Shown one piece after another: positions 9,880 to 21,169 of a DNA stretch of 64,000 nt; within the stretch, counting starts at the first letter, position 1; the number at the start of each line of letters is the position of its first letter. The stretch spans positions 25,548,651 through 25,612,650 of the forward strand of contig LS997567.1 in NCBI GenBank assembly GCA_000469685.2. The letters are read 5' to 3'. Both the position numbers and the translations under genes were made by a program. Below the pieces are notes generated by a model. That model saw only the letters and a list, made by a program, of their open reading frames with translations, was not told where the DNA came from and did not search any database. The stretch comes from Haemonchus contortus (lineage: Eukaryota; Nematoda; Chromadorea; Rhabditida; Trichostrongylidae).

Positions 9880-12700
9880 CACTGAAAGATCCCAGCCGGT
9901 TACTGATGAGGCTAGGTAGGGCGCCCCCAGGCGGCAGAAAGGGGAGTAAATCGCCGACCAAAAGTCGCCAGTACTTGCCCAGAAACGCAGGTGGATTCAG
10001 GTGTGGACACTCTGGTTCTGCTGTGCTGGTCGATATGTTTCTGTTTCTCGCAAGCTATCCGCGTAGACGTGTTCGGAGGGTCTGTGGGTGCTGTTGGCAG
10101 CCTGCCCATCACTCAGCCAAAAGCTCGCATTCGAGTGACTGGGAAGTATCTGGGAGGCGATTTGGGGCCGCCTCCAAAAACGAAGCTTCTCATCCACTTC
10201 ATGGTATAGCCTGGCTAGCCCCCGGAGTCAACCCAGCCCTCACGTCAGAGCCTGGCAAGCTACACGTTGATTATTCACTCGTCAAAAACAGTAATAAAAA
10301 TGGGCCTCACTTCCCTGAAGCTGAGGGGGTCCCCGATACGGCAGCGTTGGGGGAACCATACCGCTCGGCGGGGGCTGCCAAAATCTCAGGAAAAAGGCGC
10401 CTCAACGGAGAAGGACTAGATGGCGATCTGTGTTTACAAGGCACGTACGCTTGCATCGGAAGCGTGTATAGGAGACCTGATGATGCAAGCCAGGAAGGTC
10501 GAGCACGACGTCATCGGACTGACCGAGGCGAGAAGGCATCGCCCGATACACGCTGTAGAGTGGGAAAGAACTGATTCTTGGAACGTGCGACCGTAGAGGC
10601 GTTGGCGGCGTAGGTGCCCTCGACAACACACACTTGGCCATGAGCATCGGTTCGTATGAAAGCTTGACAACCCGATTCGGACGTTTGCGATTAAGAAGAT
10701 AAGGCTCAACCCCAGCTCTAACAATCTTCGTTGCTTACCAACATCTAGCTAAGAACAAGAAGAGTTAGAAGCGTTTTATTTAGATGTGGAGGGGCTCTAC
10801 AGAGAAGACCACACTTTCTTCAAGGTCATCGCCGGTGATTTCAACGCCAGGATTGCCCCCACAAGAACGTCTGAACAGCTCCATGTCGAGACTAACGGAA
10901 TGGAATGGAATGAGCAGGGTGGAAGGCTGTCTGAGTCTATCATGTCGACACACACCATCTATGGTAACACGCAGTTCCAGAAGGCCTCTCATTGGCTATG
11001 GACATGGGAGTCACCCAGCGAACAGTTCCATAATAAAATAGACCACATCGTCTTTAATCGTAAGTTTCGCCTGACTGCCTAGGCCCACTTCGCTTCCCTA
11101 TGCGAGTAAATGGGAAGATTCCGCTATCGACAACATCGATGAAGAGTACAATCGACTCGTCAAACATGTTCACGATTGTGCTAGGAAAGCAGAGAGTCTA
11201 TGAGTAGCCAGGAGAGGAGTCCCTTCAAAGACTCTCGAAATGATACGCCAACGCAGAATCGCCCGAACTGCAGACAATCATCAACAAACAACCGAACTTG
11301 CGAAGCTATGCAGAGAAGCGATGAAGGAAGATCTGAAAGAGTGAAGAGCAGCATTATGGACGAATCCACCGAGGCTGGGAAGAGCATTCGCAATGCTCGA
11401 CGGAGCTTCACCAATCATAAGACCAAGATGACTTCCTCGTCCTGACAAAACAGTTATGTATCTCAAAGGTCAATGGAAAAAGTCACCCGCGACTTCTACT
11501 CGATCTTTTCGACAGCCACGTCTATCTGCCTGCTCACCATCTTAGGCAAGAAGAATATATCGCCCCATCGCTCATCCCTTCCGAGACTCGGCGTGCCATC
11601 ACGCCGATTAAAAATTGTACGGTGCCTCGTCCCGATAGAATCGCACCAGAACATCCGGTGAGTCTTGCACCCCTTATCGTCAAAACCTTGGCTAGGCTCT
11701 TCATGCGGTGCCTGTCGGAATGCAAAGTGCCCACTTCGTGGAAAACTAGCAGGACTGTGTTGCTGTATGAAAAGGAAGATCCAGACGGTTTTGACAATCA
11801 TCGCCCAGTCTACCTGCTGTCTGTAACCTACAAGCTTTTCACACGCGTCTTCCTAAACAGGATTGGCAGAATATCAGATGAAGGACAGCCATGCGAATAA
11901 GCAGGGTTTCGGAGAGGGTTCAGTACAATCGAATTGATCATATCCACGTTCATATAAGGCTCAGCAAACTATCGCGAGAGAACAAATGCATTTATGTATC
12001 ACGTTCATCGATTTGAAGCAGGGTTGACATCGTCGAGACAGAAGCGGTAATTGGAACCCATGGCAACCATTGTGATCCTACTCATTTTCAAGGATGCTTC
12101 GCGAACTCTACAACAACATCAAGACCAGGATCTCGCTAATCCATGAAGAAGTCATCATCAACGTGAAGAGAGGGGTTCAACAGGACGATACCATTTCGTC
12201 CGATTTTTTCAGTGTCACTCTCGAGATTATCATGAGTCATATGGAGTGAGAAGGCATGAGAGCGATGGTCGGCGGTCGCTACTTACATCATCTCAGCTTT
12301 GCAGACGACATCGTGCTTATAACACCGAACGTCGAGCAGGCGGAACAAATGCTGGCCGAGTTTGACAGTGCTTGCGGAAAGATCGGCCTACAACTGAATT
12401 TGACAAAGACGACGCACATGAGAATGGGAATGGTTCTTGATGCTTCTTTCACGCTGAACGGAACGAATATATCTGAATGCTCTAGCTACGTGTATCTCGG
12501 TCGGGAAGTCAACATGATGAACGTCTTAGCTCCGGGGGAGAGCAGAAGGAAATGCTCCGCGGAGGGAGCGAAAGGAATGCTGGGCTTCGTGTCCCTGAAG
12601 ATAGGACAATTCACTGGACCACTCTGGTTCGTGACAGGTACGAGTGAAGGCGCTACTGGCGCCCGCTAGAGGAAATCGACGATCGACGGGAAGACAGGTG
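9880..12700 (+). mobile_element. RTE-clade non-LTR retrotransposon, frameshifted pseudogene
   Basis: From 10420 the plus strand encodes the RTE start MAICVYKARTLASEACIG. The endonuclease follows with YREDHTFFKVIAGDFNARI (10797-10853) and NKIDHIVFNRKF near 11035. The connector has SIRNARRSF near 11385. RT pieces are FADDIVLITPNVEQA near 12299, LQLNLTKT near 12390 and YVYLGREVNMMN near 12490, with a tail RPLEEIDD-R near 12660. Many frame changes separate these pieces, so no single protein can be made. The GC-rich 9880-10420 part is probably the element's untranslated leader; the 222-codon frame at 9906 spans the leader and is not a gene. RTE proteins reverse-transcribe their own RNA at a nicked target. 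Confidence 0.9.
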
Positions 12701-13524
12701 ATACAGGTGAATGTATAGAGAAAAAGTTTCATTGCTAATGACATCGTTTATGTACATGTACAACTGTGTTATTATCACTCGGCTATATTTCATCCAGGGC
12801 TATCATTCGCCATTCAAGGCTTTCGTTGTTCAACAGTTGGATCTTCAATGGAAAATCATTTTCAAGATGATGAACAATAGATCAAAACTTTTAATCATAG
12901 GCCTAAGCATCGGCACATATTGAATATCACTTGCAACACCCTGTTAGATCTCTGCCAAATTCCGTACGGAAAAGTACCATTTGTTCTACGGAGGGAGTGG
13001 CCGGTTAGCTGATTATCACAACTACGTCATAAGAAGGAGGAAAATCAGGCGTCAGCCGGGCGATCCGACCTGTTACAGTCAATTAGTTATAGTTATAGTG
13101 TTACAGTGAAAAGCGTGTCCATTTGACCACTCTTTCGGATGTTCAAATCTTTTCAACAATTTCCAGGGACATGCTTCTGACAGCAACAATAACTATTATA
13201 TAATGACCAATCAACAGTTCATCGAGTACCAAACTATAATAGCTAATCAACGGTTTATCGAGTATCAATGTTCAAACTCAGTGAGATGATGCTCAGCTGT
13301 TGCAATTTTCACTTGGAAGTCATTTTCTCTCAACACTTTCCTGTACCTTTACAAAGTGATTTGTCCTATTTTCCAACCTTTTTTGTCAAGGTCTCACTAA
13401 TGAAGCGCACAACAACATATTCAACCTTTTTTGTCATTTCTTAGGTTTTTAGACAACTCAAAACCTCTAACACAAGTCATGCCCCAATTATCCGTTCTGT
13501 TTGTGAACTTATTTTGTTACCAGC
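12701..13524. other. No gene seen; possible repeat remnants
   Basis: AT-rich sequence between the RTE and the Helitron-like repeat. A short GC-rich patch near 13040-13075 (ccgggcgatccgacctg) is the reverse complement of a motif near 22463, so an unclassified repeat end may lie here. I looked on the minus strand for the missing guanylate-kinase exons of lin-2 and did not find them. Confidence 0.35.
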
Positions 13525-14520
13525 CCGCTAACGCTTGTATTTTATCTGCATGGCGGCCCATCTACTATGGATCATCCAGCATAATGCTTGATGTACCAGA
13601 TTGAGATAGTTCTCTTAAGATTTGAACACTGAAACCGCTTTTAGGGCATCCGCTCGATACATTCCATTGAGCGAACAATAAGTGGTCAATCATAGCCCCA
13701 TCCACCTCAGTACAGAATCCGTACACTGTGAAAGATTGACAACCCTACTTTCAGCTGCCCCTAACCATCAAATCCGCACTCTAGAAAGGCTTTGAACAGA
13801 GTTATGGATCTTTACAGAGGCCCCGCCCAATCATGTGCAAACTTGGCCCCCCTAGCCAGGAACTTGGGCACATCCCTTCTATGTATAACCTCTAACCACT
13901 TTTTCCTCGCAATCTAGGACGTTTATGAACAGGGCTATGAATTTTTGATCGTAGCCCCGTCCACCTCTGTGCAAACCCCGACCACTTTAGAGATTTGACC
14001 ACATTTCTCATACAATATCGGGCACTTTTTTCACCGCATTCTAAAACGTTTCCGAACAAGGCATATCGATTTCCAATAAGAAGCCTCCATTTTGACGCAC
14101 GCCCATCCACAGTGGGCGGAGCTTCGCTAAGTTTATCATGCCTAGGCGCACAAGGCCTTGCTCTTCCTCTTGTTTTTTCCTAGCTTCCACGCCTTCTTCG
14201 AATTGAGTTGTGAACCTGTATGGAAACTACCACCCACTGCGAGAATGCTTCACTTCATTTGTTGGCTCATACCTCATCTTTGCTTTTTCCCGACGTCTGG
14301 AATGTTACAATGCCGACCTAGGGAGACTTTTCCAAGGCACCGCTCAGCTCCTCATGTTCTGCCCCTAAGGGGCGGGGCTTCGTGCTCACATGTGCTCTAT
14401 TGCAGTTGCTCTGAGCTCATCCCATTCAAAACCTACCCCGACCTCTTCAGGAGTTTCTTCATGTAATGTCGAATTTCGTGGCAGACAGACAGACACACAG
14501 ACGCGAGCACTTTATATAGT
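13525..14520 (+). mobile_element. Helitron-like nonautonomous repeat, copy 1
   Basis: Starts near CGCTAACGCTTGTATT and ends with (AGAC)n, then ACGCGAGCAC and TTTATATAGT. The middle is built from units of about 127 bp carrying 'ttctagaacgtt', 'gaacagagttatgaat', 'gcccactt' and 'tttgaccacatt'. The right part has CCACCCACTGCGAGAA and related blocks shared with copies at 16541, 19648, 30538, 37150 and 41300. There are no terminal inverted repeats and no clear target duplication, and a hairpin-forming GCG-rich motif sits about 10 nt from the 3' end. This resembles nonautonomous Helitrons, but the 3' end is not a canonical CTRR, so the class is tentative. It lies 3' of the last lin-2 exon found. 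Confidence 0.6.
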
Positions 14521-14804
14521 CAATCCTTCCCAGAGCATGATGTCATCATAAGAAGCATGAAGGACAAAGTGAAGTGTATTGTGGCGTGCATTATGGTAGT
14601 GAGAGAATGGGTGACACTCCAATCAAAATAGCCAATTAATAGCGACTCTCACTCAACAAAACGACTCAGCAACAGTGAGCCCAAGAATGATATATTTTTG
14701 AATCTTCACTCTATAAGAAACCGTTCCCAAAGTAGACCGCTGCGAAAGTGTGAAAAAAAACTTCTGCTGTGTCATACTCTTCAGAACAATATTAATGCGG
14801 GTAC

Positions 14805-17800
14805 CTCTTCATAGGTGACGAGATCCAGCTGATCGAAAAGTGCTGAATGTTTCTGGAGATATTTTGTTGAATAATACTTCTTTCTCTTGGCGAACCACAT
14901 ACAGTGCGCTTAAAAACCGTACATCTTGTACTGATCGTGTGACAGCAGGAAGAAAGATGTTCGAGAACAACTCAAAATAATCGAAGTAAAACTTATGGGT
15001 TCAATGAAGTGCTCATGACATGTTACTTAAAAAACGTTTTCTATTAATACATATTCACTCACAGTTATCCTTAGCCCGCTCCATCGCGAGACATGCAGTC
15101 CTCCATTCCTGCAGCTCTGGAGAAGGAATTAGGCCAGCTATATTGCTAGACAGAAGACAAGATGTTCCAAGAGAAGGGAAACGAGACACGAATCTGGCTT
15201 GCCACCAATTATGGTCATCTTTCGAGATTACCTGAGAGAATAACCTGTGTTATAGAGAAAAGCGAAACAAAATCATATCCGGGCACACATCTCTAATTCA
15301 AATTGAAGTGAAATAACTCATTGCGTAACACTGGGCATGCCTGAACGAAGAGAAATAAGGGTTTGCCGGCAAAATCAAGAAATCGATCAATCAAATCAAT
15401 GATGAGGGTTTGCTCCTCGCTGACGTCACCATTTTTGCAGAACAAGCCTCCCTTTGAATAAAAGCCCTTGGACCATTTTTTGTTACGAACTCATGTAAGT
15501 TATAGGTGCGGTAATAGGTGATAGATAGGTGATGACAAATGATACCCGAAACAAAGCGCTAACAGTAATGAATATCTCGATTTGTGTTTTATTGGGAAGA
15601 GGCTTCCCGAAATTGAGCCACCTCGTTAGGCTTGTCAGGACCTGAAAGTCCAATACTCGAATGAATATTATTTTCACAACTGGCAAAACGGTTCCTGAGA
15701 AATTCTATTCATGACGGACAAGGCGTCCACGGAGTAAACTGGGTGTGTTCGGTTGTAAACTCATAAGTCCTCTTCTCCGGCACCAGGGCGTCCAAATTTG
15801 GGAGAAGCCTGAGATAGCCTGGCGTATGCTGGGCGATCCGAATGGTGAAACAAAATGCTACCCACAGGAGCTAGTCCACAATTTCCACGAAGAATGGAAT
15901 ACTAAGAACTTTGTGCGCAATACTCGGAGGAATATTCAGCGATTCGGCTATGTTGGCGATTGTTGGTGCAGAGGCCGAAACGTGAACTCAAGAAAGCACG
16001 GTAAGGCTCAATCTATATGAACCAATGCAAAAATGAGGGTGTGGTGCGATTCGCGCGTCAATATAATGAGGTCATCGGACAAAACGCGCTAAAACATCAT
16101 GCTTACCATCATAACGGAAAAAATAAGAACTTACAAGTAGAATAAGTAAAGAAGTGATCAAAAGAGTGACGTTTACAGAAGGATTGCGTTTACTAGGGTC
16201 AAAAAATTTGGAGTTGTTCTTATTTTGAACTTTTGACAAATTAATTGTTGACCTATGAGGTGAATTCCCAATCTCGAAGGCGCTTCATTGCCATAGTGCA
16301 GAGATTTCTCTAAATCATGGTGAAGCCGTGGACTACTGCAAATTTATTTGGTCCATCTCAACAGAAAGGAACTGAAACAATGCTGCGTGCGGCGAAGAGC
16401 TGTAATGGGGTCACGTGTGAATCGCGCCCCCCCAAAGATGAAGCTAGGGTTAAGAAAACCACGAACTGTTCTTAGAAACTTGTCATGTGCACTAATATAA
16501 ATATCCGTTTATTGCTATTTATTATTAACCAGTTTGTCTATGCACGCTAACGCGTGTAATATATGTCGACGGCCACTTATCCACGATAGAGTCATTCAGC
16601 GGAATGTTGGATAATCAGAATAAAATAGTTCTCTCTAGATTCGAATGCTGAACTGCTGAGAGTACACGCTCGATATATTTGAGCAGAGTTATTAGTGGGT
16701 GATCATAGCTCCGTTCACCTTAGTGCAAACCCTTATAAACTTGACCACCCTTCTTTTGCCACATTTGTCCCACTACCTCTTGACCCCTTTTCCCCGCGTT
16801 CTAGAACGTTCCTGAACAGAGTTATGAAATTTTGATCCGAGCTCCGCCCACTTTGGTGCCAAGCCCGCCCACTTCGGGAATTTGGCTAGATTTGTTCCGT
16901 TACCTCTAACCACGCTTTTCCCGCGTTCCAGAACGTTTTTGAACAGAGTTATGAAATTTTGATCTCAGCTCCGCCCACTTTGGTGCCACCCCCGCCCACT
17001 TCGAGAATTTGACCACATTTGTTCCATTACCTCTGACCACTTTTTTCCCGCATTCCAGAACGTTTCCGAACGAAGTTACACTCATTTTTGAGAAGCAGCT
17101 TTCACCTTAACGCACACACCGCCCACCGTGCGCGGTGCTTCGCTAAGCTTACGCATGCCCAGCATGCATAAGGCCTTCCACACTCTTTTTACTTTTTTTG
17201 CTGGCCTCGACGCCTTCGTTGAATCGAGTTACGAATCTTTGTGGAAAGTACCGCCCACTGCGAGAACGCTCCGCCCACCGCCGGTGAGTTTCCTTTATTT
17301 TATTTGTTGACCCGTCCCTCACCTTTGCACATTTTTCCTGGCGTCTGGACTATTATGAGACCGAAAGAAAAGAATTGGCCCACGACCTCGCCCAGTTCCG
17401 GCGCATGCCCCACCCCTTGGGGTCACATGTGCTCTGTTGCACCTACCCTATGCTCAACCCATTCCAAACTTGACCCGACTTCTCCAGGTGTTTCTTCAGG
17501 TTATATCGATTTTCCGTACAAACAAAAAACAAACAAACAAACAAACAAACAAACAGACAGACAGACAGACAGAGCGCTTTATATATAGTAGGGATATTAT
17601 TTGCTCACTTGTTATTACTTCATTTCATGTCCGATGAGATTTGGTGTTACTTGAAATTTTTCACTCTTATTTGGAATTATTCGTCGGCAAGTCATACATA
17701 TTAATTATACATATGACTTGTAACTGTTTTTTGATGTTCATTACAGATCGCTATTCAATATCACCTATTGTTATAATTACCATTATAATATTGCTACATT

Positions 17801-18369
17801 TATATTATTACTACTACTAAAAAATTTCTGATTGCGATGAGATCATAACCAAGATTATGACTGGTCATAATCACAATTATTTTTGTTGTGTTTATTACTA
17901 CCATTATTATTAATATTACCATTATTATTGGCGTTATCATTTTTGTTATTATTAATGTTAATGCTATCATTGTTGGTTCTACTGATTTCACTATCTGTTA
18001 TTAACACTATTTATTTTGATGATATAATACACTTTCCGCAACGTGAATAAATTCGATCATACCTGAAGTATATCACCAGTTTTGAAAGGAACACCTGCTT
18101 CTGGGCATGGGATCAAGTCGTCCTTGAAAGGATCGTAATCAAATTGAGCGCGAACGAATATTTCGCAAGGTGGTGGTGCAGATCGGTATGAAGGCACAAT
18201 TTTGAACGTCACCTGAACTATGTTTGTTGAATGAAGTGGCGAGATTGTCAAAGAAAGTACGAAACCTGTCCACGAGCGTCTTTAAGCATCTGCTGCAACG
18301 AATCGATTGAGCGGTTTGCAACACACACACCACCAATCTCCCGAATCTCATCACCAACATGTAATGTTG
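14805..18369 (-). CDS. lin-2: LIN-2/CASK MAGUK scaffold protein (PDZ end, SH3, HOOK; partial)
   Basis: Four minus-strand exons join in frame. Exon 18369-18266 (TTTCAG acceptor) encodes the PDZ end, HVGDEIREI to [11 protein letters not shown] 53 nt intron leads to exon 18212-18063, exactly 50 codons, with VTFKIVPSY and the SH3 start [18 protein letters not shown] and KTGDILQ. A 2.8 kb phase-0 intron leads to exon 15231-15063 with [12 protein letters not shown] and [12 protein letters not shown], ending at a GTGAGT donor. Exon 14908-14805 encodes the HOOK linker ([21 protein letters not shown]). CASK/LIN-2 is a membrane-associated scaffold; in C. elegans it works with LIN-7 and LIN-10 to localise the LET-23 receptor. 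Oddities: no guanylate-kinase exon was found below 14805, and the upstream kinase, L27 and PDZ-start exons were not found. The gene is partial, rearranged, or has very large introns. Confidence 0.93.
15240..16540. other. lin-2 intron sequence without a clear feature
   Basis: This is the 3' part of the 2.8 kb lin-2 intron that splits the SH3 coding sequence. A 91-codon plus-strand frame at 15745-16020 has no recognised motif and is probably chance or an old repeat. The rest of the intron is a Helitron-like repeat and an AT-rich tract. Confidence 0.4.
16541..17589 (+). mobile_element. Helitron-like nonautonomous repeat, copy 2 (best preserved)
   Basis: The 5' end is TGCACGCTAACGCGTGTAAT, itself a small palindrome (CACGC-TAA-GCGTG-like). 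Near 16796, 16923 and 17050 the block 'gcgtt/gcatt-cyagaacgtt' recurs every 127 bp, giving about three tandem units with GCCCACTT boxes. Then comes the shared right-hand part (TACCGCCCACTGCGAGAACG near 17248), an (AAAC)n(AGAC)n tract at 17527-17571 and the 3' end GAGCGCTTTATATATAGT. It lies in the large lin-2 intron, antisense to the gene. Confidence 0.65.
17527..17571. repeat. (AAAC)n(AGAC)n microsatellite
   Basis: Seven or so AAAC repeats run into five AGAC repeats. The tract is a regular part of the 3' end of the Helitron-like family; copies 4 and 6 show the complement (TGTC)n at the same place. Confidence 0.9.
17690..18050. repeat. AT-rich low-complexity tract in the lin-2 intron
   Basis: Imperfect ATT/TTA trinucleotide-like sequence (tattattaatattacc and similar) directly 3' of the SH3-start exon. 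The 63-codon minus-strand frame here is low-complexity Ile/Met/Val and is not a gene. Confidence 0.7.
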
Positions 18370-18549
18370 CTGAAAGAGAAAGAACCTTCTCTCGAATACT
18401 GTGCAGCGTTCCTTGTCTGGAATAAAGTCTCGAGGAGAGCTTGCAATTCTTCATACACCTTCTTGAGATCTCTTTGAAGTTCATCGAAAAAGCATACAAC
18501 CATATGTGGTGCTACAGTTCCTAATGAGGAAACTAGTCTGAACTGTCAA
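18364..18549 (-). CDS. Candidate exon or fragment overlapping the lin-2 PDZ exon border
   Basis: In a frame different from lin-2, the minus strand stays open from a TGA near 18549 down to about 18364. It reads [20 protein letters not shown], then [18 protein letters not shown]. The stretch is strongly coil-like and more protein-like than chance. A possible acceptor (TTGACAG) precedes it. A donor AAG|GTTCTT would leave only 16 nt to the lin-2 acceptor, so it cannot be spliced directly to that exon; phase also excludes joining to the exon at 18212. It may be an alternative exon, an exon of another gene, or a decayed fragment. The family is not recognised. Confidence 0.3.
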
Positions 18550-19640
18550 CAGAGAGTTCGCTCGACTATGCCCTGCATGCATAAAAGGTGCTCAAATAAT
18601 CTCTTTTTCTCAGTCTACCCTTTAAGGAAAACAAGCAGCACAAAAGGTGTCTAACGCGAAATCAGGAGAGACTCCTTATTACACGCAAGGCTACTCCTTC
18701 TATGAGTCTGTCCTGTTGGTGAAATTTAAAGAAGAGCTAGATAATATTGGCACCGGGGCAGCTGGAGCAATTTATTTTTGATGCATCCTCCTTGGTTCAG
18801 TGTAATCTAGCGATGAATACACGTGTTCTCACAGGTGACACTAACAGAGAAACTCTCGTCAAGGAGGTCGTTTGAGATAGGACTTACTCCACTAGACCCG
18901 TCTTTTTGATGCTGATCTCGAATCTGCCGAATTAGCAAAACAATGAATAGAATGAATTTATGAAGACTTGAGGGTTTAGAATACTATGTTGAACACCTAG
19001 AAATGACGCACGATAGCTCCAGGTGGAACCTCGGATAACCAGTGTAGAAGGGTCAGCGCAAATTACGCTGAGTCGCATGCAAACTGCTCTTGTTAGTGTT
19101 GTGACTTGGTTCTATCAACGACATTTCCTGCCATTTCATTGGTATGAGAGAGGCCTCTGGATAAAATTCCTCCATTTCTCTTTCGGGGAACAACGTGGCC
19201 GCTCTCTTTCAGCTCCACTGCTTCTCGTCTCAGGTCATTCTCTGGTCTTCTCAGCAAGCGTTTCTTTTCTTTGCAAGCGTCGTTCTCCCGTTTTTAGCAG
19301 GACAGGGAATGCTTGCCTGACCACTCTGGTGCTTTCATTTCTAAACATGCCCACTCGCACCCAGCCGCGGGTCCATCTGAGATACTGGTTCCTGCAAAAA
19401 GGATTTATTCCTCATGCTTCTTATTTATGGATCAACACACGCTACCGTGGAGCATCGTAGTCTCAGCACTGTCCGTTATACCTCTCACATGAACGTCCTG
19501 CAGCATCACCGATCGCGGTGAACACCATGACTTCCTCCATTCCGTTCATGTCATACTTATTCGAGCTTTTACCGCCTGATCCATGCTACCTTCAGCTGCT
19601 GAATCACTCCCTAGTTATAGGAATACCTCTAATATTTTGA
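18550..19640. other. No recognised feature
   Basis: Contains a 145-codon plus-strand open frame (19023-19460) rich in Phe, Leu, Ser and Arg, without domain, splice or homology cues. No lin-2 PDZ-start or L27 exon was seen on the minus strand. Confidence 0.35.
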
Positions 19641-19647
19641 TGTCCCT

Positions 19648-20405
19648 ACTCTACGTAACGCGCTCGCGTCTGTCTTTTTCCTTTTTGTACGTCAATTCGA
19701 CATTGCCTGAAGAAGCACCTGAAGTAGTCGAGTCAAGGGTGGGATGAGCGTAGGGCAGTATCCAAGTAAATGTGAGCTCAGAGGAGCTGCACCCACAGGG
19801 GCTGAGCATGCTTAGGAGTGGGCGATGTCTGAGGCGAAACGTCTGAATCAGGTTTCATAACAGTCCTGACGCCGGAAAAAAAATGGACAAAGATGAGGTA
19901 TGGGTCAAAAGCGGACTGAAGAAGATCAACCATTTGTGTGCGGAGCATCCCCATAATACGCGGTAGTTTTCCCATAAGTTTAAGTGGAAGTCACTTCAGG
20001 AACATGTGTAATTCTTTCAGAAAACTTCTAGAACGCGGAAAAAGGTCAAATATCATGAAGGAAATGTGGTCATATCCTCGAAGTGGGCGACGACAAGAGC
20101 AAAACTTTCAACTCGGTCCAGTAATGTTCCATAGCGAGGAAAAGTGATCAGAGTATGGGGATATGTGGTCAGATACACTAAGTAGGCGGGGTTTGCACTG
20201 ACATAGGCGAGCTGAGATTGAAAATTCTCAACAATGTTCGAAAACGTTCTGGAACGTGTGAAAAAAATGGCTGGATGTAGCGAGGCTAATATTAAAATTC
20301 CTTGATTCTCTTCAATGCCGTTCCAGAGTGCGGCAGACCCCAAAGTGGGCGGGCTTTGCACTATGGTAGGCTAGCCTGAAATCGCAAAACGCAAGACGCT
20401 TTATA
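19648..20405 (-). mobile_element. Helitron-like nonautonomous repeat, copy 3 (reverse)
   Basis: The left end is the reverse complement of the family's 3' terminus: TACGTAACGCGCTCGCGTCT, where ACGCGCTCGCGT forms a near-perfect hairpin. Family blocks follow (GAAGAAGCACCTGAAG, GGTCAAGGGTGGGATGAG), then tandem units with 'gttctggaacg', 'tcctcgaagtgggcg' and 'ggtcagatac'. The far boundary near 20405 is uncertain and may be truncated or rearranged. Confidence 0.55.
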
Positions 20406-20449
20406 ACAGACTCCATCGATGCTCTTGAAGGATGTCATGAACTTTGATT

Positions 20450-20825
20450 GTTCTTGCTCGTAATGTGTGCAAACTTATATATGACCTCATTCTCGCCCAT
20501 GATCTTAAGATCTCCTATATTATATATTGCACCAGTCAGATCACCCTGCTCACGCCAGGCTTCCCTACTTCTTACGACAGGGTTGTAATAATCGGCTGCC
20601 CGGCCTCTCTTTCTGGAACAAATGATACTTTTCCGAACAAGAAATTTTGCTCCTGAATAACAGGTAATGCAAGTGGTATTGGTTAGTGGCAATGTTCCAC
20701 AGCTTATGCATATGTCTAACGTTTTGATCTGTTGCTCTTCATGTATGGAATAATAACCTATCAAAAACTTACTTTCTACTAAGCAACCAAAGCCTTGAGT
20801 GGTACTCACAAATGTTGCCGAGTGA
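20450..20825 (-). CDS. Candidate two-exon gene fragment, unknown product
   Basis: On the minus strand a short exon ends at 20773 with a GAAA|GTAAGTTTTTG donor and encodes SATFVSTTQGFGCLVE. A 120 nt intron ends with TTATTCAG. The next exon starts at 20652 and continues R-AKFLVRKSIICSRKRGR, then AADYYNPVVRSREAWREQGD. Phases match (1 nt left over before the intron, 2 nt after), giving one frame across the junction. Possible exit donors are CAG|GTGATC near 20570 or GAG|GTCATA further on. The basic CSRKRGR patch and the YYNPVV motif look real, but I do not recognise the family. It lies upstream of the lin-2 exons on the same strand but does not match any CASK region I know. Confidence 0.45.
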
Positions 20826-21169
20826 TAACACCATTATCAAATGACGTTATCAATGAAACCTCTTTTCTGTAAGGATATATCATATATTGGCATCACAGAT
20901 TCTTGGCGGTGGGATACATTTTATTGCAAATGATATTGAAACAAAGGAAAACAGTGATACTTCATTCAATCTCAAACTTTACTGCGTAGCGGTAGCAATC
21001 GGACAGAGGGATAGATTAAATTTTCATCTTCTCCAATGCAGTGGATTTGATCGCTCTTACCACTGCCGTGCCTGCTTTACTTGTCTTATCGGATAAAACA
21101 TATCGAAGACTCAGAGCTGGATTAATACCAGAGGAAATAGAATTTGATTGATGAGTGGCTCTTATATTC
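20826..21169. other. No recognised feature
   Basis: A 69-codon plus-strand frame at 20887-21096 has several Cys residues (HCRACFTCLIG at its end) but no supporting splice site or neighbour. Otherwise featureless AT-rich DNA. Confidence 0.3.

Noticed and set aside
9906..10574. 222-codon plus-strand open frame
   Set aside because: It covers the GC-rich RTE leader and runs out of frame into the RTE start at 10420; the composition follows the repeat.
13525..14520. Tc1-like DNA transposon call for the minisatellite-bearing repeat
   Set aside because: No terminal inverted repeats or TA duplication could be found in any of the six copies.
19023..19460. 145-codon plus-strand open frame
   Set aside because: No recognised domain, no splice support, and a Phe/Leu/Ser/Arg-rich composition typical of chance frames.
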